Source: Acetohalobium arabaticum DSM 5501 | GTDB lineage: Bacteria > Bacillota > Halanaerobiia > Halobacteroidales > Acetohalobiaceae | Length of the DNA: 64,000 nt | Assembly: GCF_000144695.1 (NCBI RefSeq) | Contig: NC_014378.1 | Span: 1,677,833-1,741,832, forward strand | Reading direction: 5' to 3' | Position numbers and translations under genes: made by a program | Shown: piece after piece, positions 1-7,157 of the stretch | How the letters are laid out: each line of letters opens with the position of its first letter | Position numbering within the stretch: the first letter of the stretch is position 1 | The notes under the pieces: generated by a model | What the model was told of the DNA's origin: nothing | What the model saw: only the letters and a program-made list of their open reading frames with translations | Database searches by the model: none

Positions 1-128
1 CCGGCTGATCGTTCAGTAGCCAACAGCTTCAGATCATCATAAGGAAAATCCCTCTCCTCTAAAATATTCAGCATCTCTCTTCCTACAGCTCCAGTAGCTC
101 CAACTACAGCAACATTACATCTTTTCAT
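1..128 (-). CDS. asd: Aspartate-semialdehyde dehydrogenase, N-terminal part (runs off window)
   Basis: Only the first 42 codons are in the window. They read MKRCNVAVVGATGAVGREML and onward, the Rossmann NADP-binding start (GATGAVG) typical of aspartate-semialdehyde dehydrogenase. The enzyme reduces aspartyl phosphate to the semialdehyde, the branch point to lysine, dipicolinate, threonine and methionine. The ATG at 126-128 follows an AGGAGG ribosome site eight or nine bases upstream. It is the last visible gene of the dapB-dpaA-dpaB-asd series, as in the B. subtilis spoVFA-spoVFB-asd order. A 350-base gap with RNA-like structure separates it from dpaB, so it may be controlled separately. Confidence 0.93.
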   Translation of the reverse strand, partial: MKRCNVAVVGATGAVGREMLNILEERDFPYDDLKLLATERSA

Positions 129-180
129 AGTAAATACCTCCTGATTTTAGATTAATTAGATAGATTCATCTTAATTTAAT

Positions 181-284
181 ATAATGCTTCACTTTGTTAC
201 AGTGCATTATAAAGCCTGGGAAGTTTCTCCGTTCCAGATCTTTTTTCACTCCGAAACAACCCAGGCTGTGATTACAGAGTAAAG
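181..284 (-). promoter_or_regulatory. Structured leader upstream of asd (unassigned)
   Basis: On the minus strand this stretch forms an 8-bp stem AGCCTGGG/CCCAGGCT (213-220 with 260-267) with an inner GTTTC/GAAAC stem. A second hairpin, ATAATGC/GCATTAT, follows directly (181-187 with 204-210). An alternative pairing, TTTACTC with GAGTGAAA (244-251 with about 277-284), would compete with the first stem. It ends about 50 bases before the asd start and has no long T-run. It lacks lysine riboswitch core motifs, and I recognise no known family. A cis-regulatory leader is an inference. Confidence 0.4.
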
Positions 285-319
285 TTTTACATAAATATAG
301 CCAATATATTAGATTACAA

Positions 320-447
320 ATAGTCAACATTTCTCTGAAGCGACTCTTAAAACTGATTCGAAACCACGGACGGTGGAGAATCAGTTTTTGACAATGAGTG
401 AGACAGGACGTCGAACGAATGGCAAGCGTAAGAGATTTGTTGACTAT
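320..447. repeat. 128-base palindromic structured element between dpaB and asd
   Basis: The outer arms ATAGTCAACA-TTTCTCT (320-336) and AGAGAT-TTGTTGACTAT (431-447) are inverted repeats of 17 bases with two mismatches. Inside is a second hairpin, AAACTGATTC/GAATCAGTTT (350-359 with 378-387), capped by CCAC/GTGG. The rest (390-430) is an unpaired GC-richer stretch. There is no convincing ORF. The shape suggests a small dispersed intergenic element or a structured RNA. Only one copy is in the window, so calling it a repeat is an inference. The 129-479 gap otherwise holds the asd leader and asd ribosome site. Confidence 0.4.
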
Positions 448-479
448 ATCTGCAATATGTTAAGCAGAAGCTGCTATAA

Positions 480-1073
480 TCAAATCCCTTTATACTCTAT
501 TAATACCGGCTGAATCTGTCTTTCCTCTAGAGCATACTCTAAAGTATCCGGTATCAAATCCATCCGGGCTACTAATGAATTAATCTTTCTCTGTGGATTA
601 TCCTGCCCAAAGGGAACAAAATATATATTCTTAGTATTCAATAATTTACCTAAATTGTGAGCATTATTGCCTAGACCATCATTAGAAGCAAGTGCTAACA
701 CCACTGGACGATTATTTCTCAAGTGAGACTTAACTGCCATCAATACCGGAGTATCAGTAATTGCATTGGCTATCTTGGCCAATGTATTTCCGGTACAAGG
801 TGCAACAATCAAGATATCCAACAGTTTATCAGGACCGATCGGTTCAGCTTCTACTATTGTAGTTTTAGGTTCTTGATCTGTAATCTCTGTTATCTTAGTC
901 TTCCATTCCTCAGCTGTACCGAACTTAGTATCCATATTCTGAACTGACTTTGATAAGATAGGTGTAACTACTCCCCCAGCCTCTACTATCCTCTTTAATT
1001 GAGGAAGCACCTGATCAAAAGTACAGTGAGAACCAGTAACTGCAAAACCAATTCGTTTACCATCTAACTCCAA
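480..1073 (-). CDS. dpaB: Dipicolinate synthase subunit B
   Basis: A 197-residue flavoprotein-like subunit (SpoVFB) of dipicolinate synthase. Together with DpaA it converts the lysine-pathway intermediate dihydrodipicolinate (or its hydrated form) to dipicolinic acid, which is loaded into the spore core with calcium. The N-terminus reads GKRIGFAVTGSHCTFDQVLP, a hallmark of the family, and the length is normal. The start is TTG at 1071-1073, eight or nine bases after AAAGGAGGTG; no ATG fits. dpaA lies 29 bases upstream in the same transcript. Confidence 0.93.
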   Translation of the reverse strand: MELDGKRIGFAVTGSHCTFDQVLPQLKRIVEAGGVVTPILSKSVQNMDTKFGTAEEWKTKITEITDQEPKTTIVEAEPIGPDKLLDILIVAPCTGNTLAKIANAITDTPVLMAVKSHLRNNRPVVLALASNDGLGNNAHNLGKLLNTKNIYFVPFGQDNPQRKINSLVARMDLIPDTLEYALEERQIQPVLIEYKGI

Positions 1074-1102
1074 ACAGATACACCTCCTTTGGAAGGCTGA
1101 CC

Positions 1103-1984
1103 TTAGATTCTTTCAGCAATTAATCGCGGAGTTATTCTACCTAAAATCTCTCCAGCAGTCTTAGGAGCTACTCTCCCCGGCAAACCTAAACTTAAGACAG
1201 CTTCAATTCCTAACTCTTCAGCAGTGGCAAAGTCCGTACCGCCCGGCTCTGATGCTAAATCAATAATTAAAACTTCTGACTTTACTTCACTTAGCACCTC
1301 TTTGTCCAGCACTACAGCCGGTACAGTATTGAAGATAAAGTCCATTTCAGAGATTACTTCTTTTAAATCAGAAAACTTGACAGGAATTATTCCCAGCTCT
1401 TTGGCGCGGGCTCTATCAGCAGGATTTCTTGCTGCTCCGTAAGTCTTACTGCCTAATCCTTTCAACATCCTGGCTTGAGTCAGACCTACTCTACCTAGCC
1501 CCAATACTATAGATTTATTGCTATGTAGAGTAATATCAGACTTTTCCATAGCAACCTGAATAGCTCCTTCAGCTGTAGGGATCGAATTTAGAATGGCCAA
1601 CTCATCCAGTTTAGCCAGCTGGATTAATTCCAGATTATTCTGCTGGCAGTAATCCTTCATCTCTTCATCTGCTATTCCGATCATAAATATACTTTCTGGA
1701 GCTAATTGAGTAAAAAAATCCTGTGTCAATTCTACAGCTCTATCACCAAAGGTTGCCTTGAGATATCCTTCTTCGTTAGTTCCAGTCATAGGAGCAATCA
1801 CTACATTAGCATCTTTAACTACTTCCAAAACCTTATCTTCAACTATTAAACCTTCAATTTCACTTTCCGGCCGGCCTAAGGTCTTAACTTTAGCATCTAC
1901 TGCTATCAGAGATTCCAACATAACTTCTTCTCTAGTTCCACCGCCCAAGACTGCTATCTCAACTCCAGTTAACTTATTATCCAT
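1103..1984 (-). CDS. dpaA: Dipicolinate synthase subunit A
   Basis: A 293-residue SpoVFA homologue of normal length. An N-terminal segment (VLGGGTREEVML, about residues 12-23) and a second Rossmann NAD(P)-binding motif (VLGLGRVGLTQARML, about residue 160) match the dehydrogenase-like A subunit. It acts with DpaB in the mother cell during sporulation to make dipicolinate. The ATG at 1982-1984 follows AAGGAAGGGG. It lies between dapB and dpaB, so both lysine and dipicolinate synthesis are fed from one operon. Confidence 0.93.
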   Translation of the reverse strand: MDNKLTGVEIAVLGGGTREEVMLESLIAVDAKVKTLGRPESEIEGLIVEDKVLEVVKDANVVIAPMTGTNEEGYLKATFGDRAVELTQDFFTQLAPESIFMIGIADEEMKDYCQQNNLELIQLAKLDELAILNSIPTAEGAIQVAMEKSDITLHSNKSIVLGLGRVGLTQARMLKGLGSKTYGAARNPADRARAKELGIIPVKFSDLKEVISEMDFIFNTVPAVVLDKEVLSEVKSEVLIIDLASEPGGTDFATAEELGIEAVLSLGLPGRVAPKTAGEILGRITPRLIAERI

Positions 1985-2055
1985 TCAAACCCCTTCCTTT
2001 AGTTAGTAATCACTTATATTATATGGTCAACCTCCCAAAGTAGTGCCTGTCAAAT

Positions 2056-2853
2056 TTAAAATTCCATTAATTTTTCCAATCCATAGACAACACCATCTAC
2101 TTCATCCAGGCTTTCCAGAGCCAATTTAACTCCAGGCATAAAGGAACGGCGATTGATAGAATCATGTCTGATCTTTAAAGTCTGTCCTACTCCTCCAAAT
2201 AAAACTTCCTGGTGAGCAACTAATCCTGATAATCTAACACTGTGAATATTGATATTACCTTCTTCACCGCCACGAGCCCCGATTATCTTCTCAATCTCAT
2301 CTACTTCCTTTTCTGTGGCATTCTGAACTTCATTAATCAGTTCAGCAGTCTTAATGGCTGTTCCCGAAGGAGCATCCAATTTCTGATCATGATGCAGCTC
2401 AATAATCTCAGCCTGATCTAAATATTTTGCTGCCATCTGAGAAAACTTCATCATTAAAATAGCACCAACAGCAAAGTTAGGAGCAATAATCACCTTTGCT
2501 TCAGCTTCTTCAGTCCAGTCTTCTATTTTATCAATATCGGCCTCTGTAATCCCTGTCGTTCCTATCACCATATTGATTCCATTCTCTAAACCTGTTTCAA
2601 TATTCTCCATCACTACCTGAGGAGTAGTAAAATCCACTACGGCATCAGGTTCTGTTTTAGAGATAGCCTCCGCCAAATCAGATTCAATCTCTACAACCGG
2701 AGCTGATACCCCCAATAACTTATGAATATCTTCTCCAATATCAACTTTATCTACAGCACTTACTAATTTAAATCCATCAGTTCTATTAAGTAACTTAACA
2801 ACTTCCTGTCCCATCTTACCTAGGGCACCATTTACTATTACTTCTTTTGTCAT
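2056..2853 (-). CDS. dapB: 4-hydroxy-tetrahydrodipicolinate reductase
   Basis: A 265-residue DapB of usual length. An N-terminal Rossmann motif (VNGALGKMGQEVV) binds NAD(P)H. The mid-region has the family pattern GTTG and ELHHDQKLDAPSGTA, whose His and Lys residues act in catalysis and substrate binding. It makes tetrahydrodipicolinate for lysine and diaminopimelate. The start follows GGAAGGAG. It is the first gene after the lysine riboswitch and terminator and so the most direct target of lysine control. It shares substrate with the dipicolinate synthase genes that follow. Confidence 0.95.
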   Translation of the reverse strand: MTKEVIVNGALGKMGQEVVKLLNRTDGFKLVSAVDKVDIGEDIHKLLGVSAPVVEIESDLAEAISKTEPDAVVDFTTPQVVMENIETGLENGINMVIGTTGITEADIDKIEDWTEEAEAKVIIAPNFAVGAILMMKFSQMAAKYLDQAEIIELHHDQKLDAPSGTAIKTAELINEVQNATEKEVDEIEKIIGARGGEEGNINIHSVRLSGLVAHQEVLFGGVGQTLKIRHDSINRRSFMPGVKLALESLDEVDGVVYGLEKLMEF

Positions 2854-2897
2854 CTTTTTTGACTCCTTCCTGACAGCTTGATAATATTATTAATATT

Positions 2898-2928
2898 AAA
2901 AAAATGATTGGCACAGGCACCAATCATT
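2898..2928 (-). terminator. Riboswitch-linked intrinsic terminator before dapB
   Basis: On the minus strand AATGATTGG (2920-2928) pairs with CCAATCATT (2903-2911), followed by a run of T. The sequence AATCATTAT just after the 3' arm of the riboswitch P1 stem can instead pair with ATAATGATT of the terminator's 5' arm. This is the usual mutually exclusive terminator/antiterminator arrangement. Lysine binding should favour P1 and hence termination. Confidence 0.9.
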
Positions 2929-2949
2929 ATATATAAACTACTTATAATG

Positions 2950-3126
2950 ATTAAGACAGCCCTTCATCAGTTTAACTGATGACAGTTCTGAAGTTATTAA
3001 CTCCAGCCCCAATCTGAATTCAATGATCAGCTTAAATTCAGATTTCGAAAATAATCCCTTTCTTCAGAAGAAGATCTGATCCATAATCCTCTGAATACTG
3101 ATAATTATTCCAGCCTCCATCTTAAT
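2950..3126 (-). promoter_or_regulatory. Lysine riboswitch (L-box) controlling dapB-dpaA-dpaB
   Basis: The minus strand carries the L-box core in order: P1 arm ATTAAGA, GATGGAGGCTGGA, CAGTATTC, GAAAGGGATTATTTTCGAA, the ATCTGAATT/GAATTCAGAT stem, GGGGCTGGAG, then the hallmark CTGTCATCAG...CTGATGAAGGGCTGTC, closed by P1 arm TCTTAAT. This aligns end to end with the B. subtilis lysC and Thermotoga lysine aptamers from memory. It lies between a promoter and an intrinsic terminator, so it is a transcription-terminating OFF switch. Confidence 0.93.
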
Positions 3127-3153
3127 CCTATTTAATTTTTCCAGTTATACTTT

Positions 3154-3182
3154 ATTTTCTAACAAATTCAGTGAAATGTCAA
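3154..3182 (-). promoter_or_regulatory. Vegetative promoter for the lysine-riboswitch operon
   Basis: TTGACA (3177-3182) is followed after 17 bases by GAAAAT (3154-3159). The -35 is perfect and the -10 matches four of six positions. The predicted start, near 3147, lies just before the riboswitch aptamer at 3126, which supports the call. Confidence 0.7.
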
Positions 3183-3194
3183 GTCTAAATAGAA

Positions 3195-3220
3195 ATTGGG
3201 GAGAATTAATTCTCCCCAAT
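3195..3220 (-). terminator. Intrinsic terminator after the stress-type gene
   Basis: A perfect 26-base palindrome, ATTGGGGAGAATTAATTCTCCCCAAT, lies 8 bases past the stop of the 3228-3728 gene. It is followed on the minus strand by TTCTATTT, a modest T tail. It separates that gene from the dapB promoter. Confidence 0.8.
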
Positions 3221-3227
3221 AAATCAT

Positions 3228-3728
3228 TTAATGAGTTTCAACATCTATAGCTCCATTTCGCTGCATAATAGCTGCTATTTCTGATGCTTCCTCGCTACTT
3301 TCAATCCCTTCATAGATAGCTAGCATATTACCGCTACGGATCTGTTCCTCATAATCTTGACTAGCTTCCTGTGGAATTCCATAATCGACCAATGCCCCTG
3401 TTAGACCGCCGGCTGCAGCTCCACTTAGACCGGCAGCAATAGGACCAGCAGCAATAATTGGACCTACACCTGGAATCGCTAAGGTACCTGCTCCGGCTAA
3501 TAAACCAGCAATTCCACCAATTGCTCCTCCAGTAGTAGATCCATCAGTTAAATTCTGATCTCCAACTGTCATTTCTTCTCCAGCTTCTACATCCTGCTGG
3601 CGTCCAGCATCTTCATCCTCTTTAGCTACTAAAGACATATCAGCTTCGCTATAACCTGACTCTTTAAGCTCCTGTAGTGCTTCTTCTGCCTGACCTTGGC
3701 TATTGAAAATACTTATTACTGAGGACAT
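3228..3728 (-). CDS. General stress protein 17M-like (YflT family) with glycine zipper
   Basis: A 166-residue protein. The N-terminal SSVISIFNSQGQAEEALQEL segment matches the general stress protein 17M/YflT-type domain. A Gly/Ala-rich stretch (about residues 68-115, GGAIGGIAGLLAGAG and similar) looks like a membrane-inserting glycine zipper. The C-terminus returns to an alpha/beta fold (ISSEEASEIAAIMQRNGAIDVETH is only part of it). The biochemical role is unknown; homologues are linked to stress. Its ribosome site AAAGGAGG lies wholly inside a 13-bp hairpin, described separately. Confidence 0.75.
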   Translation of the reverse strand: MSSVISIFNSQGQAEEALQELKESGYSEADMSLVAKEDEDAGRQQDVEAGEEMTVGDQNLTDGSTTGGAIGGIAGLLAGAGTLAIPGVGPIIAAGPIAAGLSGAAAGGLTGALVDYGIPQEASQDYEEQIRSGNMLAIYEGIESSEEASEIAAIMQRNGAIDVETH

Positions 3729-3734
3729 AATTTT

Positions 3735-3781
3735 AGCCTCCTTTCATCTAGAAATTAATATATCCTAAATGAAAGGAGGCT
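3735..3781 (-). promoter_or_regulatory. Ribosome-site-sequestering hairpin
   Basis: AGCCTCCTTTCAT and ATGAAAGGAGGCT (3769-3781 and 3735-3747) form a perfect 13-bp stem with a 21-base AU-rich loop. The 3' arm contains the whole AAAGGAGG ribosome site, eight bases before the ATG at 3726-3728. There is no T-run after the stem, so it is not a good terminator for the preceding gene. Control of translation, for example by temperature or an antisense or trans factor, is inferred. Confidence 0.7.
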
Positions 3782-3790
3782 ATTCTAACA

Positions 3791-4057
3791 TTATATAGAA
3801 GCCCGCTGCGGCTGCAGATCATTATCCAGATCAACAATGATAACTTCCGAACCAACCTTCTTTACTGCCTGCCAAGGAATTATTAGATACTTTTCTTCAC
3901 CAAAAATACTTAAAAAACCGCCCTGATCAGGAATAATTATGGATTCTATATCACCAGATTTTATATCTAAAATCAATTCGGTATCACCTAAAATTCCTAA
4001 TCTACCTCCATCATGCATATTTATGATCTCTTTACCCTGCAGTTCACTTAGTTTCAT
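3791..4057 (-). CDS. ymxH: YlmC/YmxH family PRC-barrel sporulation protein
   Basis: An 88-residue PRC-barrel protein beginning MKLSELQGKEIINMHDGGRLG, the YlmC/YmxH signature. I chose the start at 4057 because AAGGAGG lies six bases upstream; a longer in-frame version to 4075 has no ribosome site. In B. subtilis ymxH sits next to spoVFA, which fits its location here. The function is not established; the family is associated with sporulation. Only a short spacer and the sequestering hairpin separate it from the next gene. Confidence 0.85.
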   Translation of the reverse strand: MKLSELQGKEIINMHDGGRLGILGDTELILDIKSGDIESIIIPDQGGFLSIFGEEKYLIIPWQAVKKVGSEVIIVDLDNDLQPQRASI

Positions 4058-4119
4058 TTTTATCCTCCTTAACAAGTTCTTTCTATATATTTATGCAGAG
4101 CACTTGGAAGGTATTAAGA

Positions 4120-4557
4120 TTAGTCCCTAAGTCCGGTATGTCCAAATCCGCCTTCTCCCCTATCTGTAGTAGATAATTCCTCTACTTCCTTCCATTCTAC
4201 TTCTTCATACTTTTGGACTACTAACTGAGCTATTCTAGTTTTCTTCTTTACTTTAAATTCTTCCGCTCCATGATTAATCAGTGGTACTCCTATCTCACCG
4301 CGGTAGCCGGGATCTATCACTCCATCAGCATTTAAAACAGTAACTCCATAGTCTACAGCCAGACCGCTTCTAGGATTAATAAATCCCGCATAACCCCGCG
4401 GCAGAGCAATTGCTATTCCTGTCTTAAATAATCCATACTTCCCCGGTTTTAAAACTCCTTCTTCGCGCGAATATAGATCCATTCCTGCATCCTCACCGCG
4501 GTGTTTATATTCCGGTAGCGGCAGTGAATCATCCAGTCGCTTAATCTCAATCTCCAT
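4120..4557 (-). CDS. dut: dUTP diphosphatase
   Basis: A trimeric dUTPase of 145 residues that hydrolyses dUTP to dUMP. It keeps uracil out of DNA and supplies thymidylate synthesis. The family motifs are present in order: AGMDLYS, PRSGLA, GVIDPGYRGEIGV, and the C-terminal arm RGEGGFGHTG. The ATG at 4555-4557 is chosen because GGAGGAG lies six bases upstream; the in-frame ATG five codons earlier overlaps that site. Confidence 0.95.
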   Translation of the reverse strand: MEIEIKRLDDSLPLPEYKHRGEDAGMDLYSREEGVLKPGKYGLFKTGIAIALPRGYAGFINPRSGLAVDYGVTVLNADGVIDPGYRGEIGVPLINHGAEEFKVKKKTRIAQLVVQKYEEVEWKEVEELSTTDRGEGGFGHTGLRD

Positions 4558-4617
4558 TTCTGTCTCCTCCATTCTAATCCATTATTCAGTACTTGGTCTA
4601 TTTCAGCAAAAGATAAT

Positions 4618-5475
4618 TTATTCCTGCTGGTAGCCTAAAATTTTAATCACTAATGTCCTCCCATGTACACTGCCTTTAATAATTAATGGAAATAAATACT
4701 GATTATGGAACTTAAAGTCCAATAGATTCCAGGCTACTGCTGCATCCTGTCCCTCCGGCACATATCTTACTGGACTGGAATGGGGATATCTTTCTATTAT
4801 CTGTAAATTGGCCTCTTGCACTGCATTATAGAGAGTACTTGAAACCTGACAGACGCCGCCTCCAATCCCTGATCCTGCAGTACCATTATATAGAACAGGA
4901 CCTTCCTTATATCCCTGCTCTTCTGTCCGCGGACCTACTACCTGATTAAAAGAGAATACCTCATCAGAATAGAGAAGTTGATTATTGATACTCTCCGCTG
5001 CTAACTTAATATTCTCCAGCCTGCTGCGGCTGCCGCTAATAGATGTTTTATAGCTACCTATCACTTCTGTAACCTTTTTTAGATCCTCTTCAGTTGGATA
5101 AGAATCTATCTGATAAACCTTGGCAGTTACTGCAGTCCCCGCTTCGGCTTCCATAATCCTTTTTACCGTACTCTCTATATCTATAATCTTCCCCTCTTTT
5201 TCTGCAATTATTCTTCCTGTCTTAGCATCTATATCAGCACTCCTACTCCAGACCCTCCTCTTTTCGGCATCTTCCCTTACTAAGTTACGAACTTCATTCC
5301 AAAATAGATACTCCACCGACTCTCCTTCATAAGTAACGCCTTCAGCTACTCCATACAGCCTCCGCTTAATTCTTTCAACAATTAAATTAGTAATCAATAA
5401 TAACGCTATAATAACTAAACTGATTATTATTAGAAGTCTTTTTTTCTTAAAATCATTAATAACATTTAGTACCAT
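4618..5475 (-). CDS. VanW family protein
   Basis: A 285-residue protein with one N-terminal membrane segment (about residues 13-31), a linker, and a C-terminal VanW domain (RSRLENIKLAAESIN, then GGGVCQVSSTLYNAV and HSSPVRYVPEGQDAAV). VanW domains are widespread in Firmicutes surface proteins. Most have nothing to do with vancomycin, and the molecular role is unknown. The start ATG directly follows the stop of the upstream deacetylase (TAAATG), so translation is probably coupled. This places it with an envelope or spore-cortex group. Confidence 0.85.
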   Translation of the reverse strand: MVLNVINDFKKKRLLIIISLVIIALLLITNLIVERIKRRLYGVAEGVTYEGESVEYLFWNEVRNLVREDAEKRRVWSRSADIDAKTGRIIAEKEGKIIDIESTVKRIMEAEAGTAVTAKVYQIDSYPTEEDLKKVTEVIGSYKTSISGSRSRLENIKLAAESINNQLLYSDEVFSFNQVVGPRTEEQGYKEGPVLYNGTAGSGIGGGVCQVSSTLYNAVQEANLQIIERYPHSSPVRYVPEGQDAAVAWNLLDFKFHNQYLFPLIIKGSVHGRTLVIKILGYQQE

Positions 5476-6210
5476 TTAATCACCTGACTCTGTCAACAGT
5501 TTAGATACAGTTACCAGTTTATATCCTTTAGCCCGTAGCTTATCGATCATCTTCGGTAAGGCTTTGGCTGTTGGCTCTGTAGGATGCATTAAAACAATTC
5601 CTCCCTTACCAGCCTTCCGCATTACCCGATGAATAATCACTTCTGGCTTTGGCCGCTGCCAATCAACTGTATCAGCCGTCCACATAATAGTCTTATAGCC
5701 TAATTCATCAGCTACTTTAACCACCTGATCATTATACTCTCCATAAGGCGGAGCAAATAGTTCTGTCTGTTCTCCAGTTATCTCCTGTAGGAGCTTCTCA
5801 TTCTTTTTAATTAGCTCTGTTAACCGATTTCTGGATAACTGATTAGGATGGAAATGTTGATAACCGTGATTGCCTACTTCATGTCCCTTATCGGCTATTC
5901 TTTCTGTCAATTCCGGAAACTTCTTCACCCATTTACCGAGAAAGAAGAAAGTAACCTTCACATCCTTTTCTTCTAATACCTCAAGCATCTTAGGAATATG
6001 CTCCTGTCCCCAGGCAACATTAATTGTTATAGCCATCTCTTCTTTAGTCTCTGGACCATGATAATAAGGCTTTATTTCATCATTAACTACCGGCGCTACA
6101 TCGGATGTTAATGTCTGAACCATAAAGCTGGCTGTTATCAATAAAATAATGACTGCAAATAGAGCTATTCTATGTAAAGGAATAAAGTAGAATCTGAACT
6201 TATTAAACAT
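5476..6210 (-). CDS. YlxY/PdaB-type polysaccharide deacetylase, degenerate
   Basis: A 244-residue protein with an N-terminal membrane anchor and a NodB fold. The His motif GNHGYQH and the later motifs DTVDW and VLMH are kept. Motif 1, normally TFDDGP, reads TINVAWG, so both acidic residues are gone. Motif 3, normally RxPY, reads APPYGEY and lacks the Arg. This suggests an inactive or non-hydrolytic member. The position between pnp and ymxH matches B. subtilis ylxY. It is coupled to vanW downstream and lies 6 bases from the paralogue upstream. Confidence 0.82.
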   Translation of the reverse strand: MFNKFRFYFIPLHRIALFAVIILLITASFMVQTLTSDVAPVVNDEIKPYYHGPETKEEMAITINVAWGQEHIPKMLEVLEEKDVKVTFFFLGKWVKKFPELTERIADKGHEVGNHGYQHFHPNQLSRNRLTELIKKNEKLLQEITGEQTELFAPPYGEYNDQVVKVADELGYKTIMWTADTVDWQRPKPEVIIHRVMRKAGKGGIVLMHPTEPTAKALPKMIDKLRAKGYKLVTVSKLLTESGD

Positions 6211-6216
6211 CTAAAA

Positions 6217-6999
6217 TTACTCCTCTCCAGATTTTTTTCTCTTCTTTTGAACTCCAGAATGGCTTTCAATATAATAATTATCATCATAAGTTAACTCAGA
6301 TACCTTCACTATTTCATATCCCTGCTTTTTCAACTTAGGGATCAAAGTTTCAAGCGCTTCAACAATATCTGTAGCATTATTATGCATCAAAATAATATCT
6401 CCAGGACTTACTTTATCCAGAACACGATTAACAATAGCCTCATTCCCTGGGTCCTTCCAGTCCAAAGAATCAATACTCCACTGAATTGTCTGAAAACCTA
6501 ACTCTTTAGCCACATTGATTACTTTATTGCTGTATTCTCCAAAGGGCGGCCGAAATACCTTAGGCTGTCTGCCAACTAAACTTTCAATTAACTTCTGATT
6601 TCTAATAAGCTCCTCTTCAATCTCCGATTTACTTAAAGAATTCAGATGAGGATGGCTATAGGTATGATTACCGATCTCATGTCCATTCTCTGCTATCTTT
6701 TTAGCCATCTCGGGATTATCCTCTAACCAGTTACCGCCAAAAAAGAAGGTGATCTCAACATCATGCTCACGAAGGACTTTCAAGATATCTTCTGTATATT
6801 TAGCTCCCCACATTCCATCCAATGTAATTGCTATCTTCTGTTGAGAAGTATCTACTTTATAGATCGGTACTAATCGATTGCTAGTTAATAGGCTTACTTT
6901 CTTGCTTAAATCAGGACTTAAATTGCCTACAAAAAAGATACTCGTTCCAATAATCAGTAATAAAATTAAAGCAATCCTTTTTGAAAGATAAAAGCTCAT
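6217..6999 (-). CDS. YlxY/PdaB-type polysaccharide deacetylase
   Basis: A 260-residue NodB-fold protein with an N-terminal membrane segment. It retains one Asp in motif 1 (TLDGMWG), the metal-binding HTYSH, RPPFGEY, DSLDW and ILMH. It is therefore closer to catalytic competence than its downstream paralogue, though still unlike canonical TFDDGP. PdaB-type sporulation deacetylases have a similarly altered motif 1. The two genes look like a tandem duplication. The start follows GGGAGGAG, and the divergent amidase begins 158 bases away. Confidence 0.85.
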   Translation of the reverse strand: MSFYLSKRIALILLLIIGTSIFFVGNLSPDLSKKVSLLTSNRLVPIYKVDTSQQKIAITLDGMWGAKYTEDILKVLREHDVEITFFFGGNWLEDNPEMAKKIAENGHEIGNHTYSHPHLNSLSKSEIEEELIRNQKLIESLVGRQPKVFRPPFGEYSNKVINVAKELGFQTIQWSIDSLDWKDPGNEAIVNRVLDKVSPGDIILMHNNATDIVEALETLIPKLKKQGYEIVKVSELTYDDNYYIESHSGVQKKRKKSGEE

Positions 7000-7157
7000 A
7001 CTAAACTCCTCCCTATTATCATTCCTCTGCTAACTATTTATTCATAGAGAATACTAAATATAATAAAGTAACAGCTGGTAAATTTTACTCAGCATACTTT
7101 TATAAAGAATTTAATAACTATTCTATAGATTCTAATAATAGGGAGTTTTAAAATAAA

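Noticed and set aside
181-284. A second lysine riboswitch before asd
   Set aside because: The conserved L-box core (AGAGG, AGTA, CTGTCA...GGGCTGTC) is absent; only generic stems are present.
4618-5475. Vancomycin resistance from the VanW-family gene
   Set aside because: VanW domains occur in many Firmicutes surface proteins. No vanS, vanR, vanH, vanX or D-Ala-D-Lac ligase gene is nearby, and the context is cell envelope and sporulation.
7021-7157. Sporulation sigma (SigG-type) promoters in the divergent deacetylase-amidase gap
   Set aside because: A TGAATA and TGATAATA pair exists on the minus strand, but the region is so AT-rich that the match is not convincing without start-site data.
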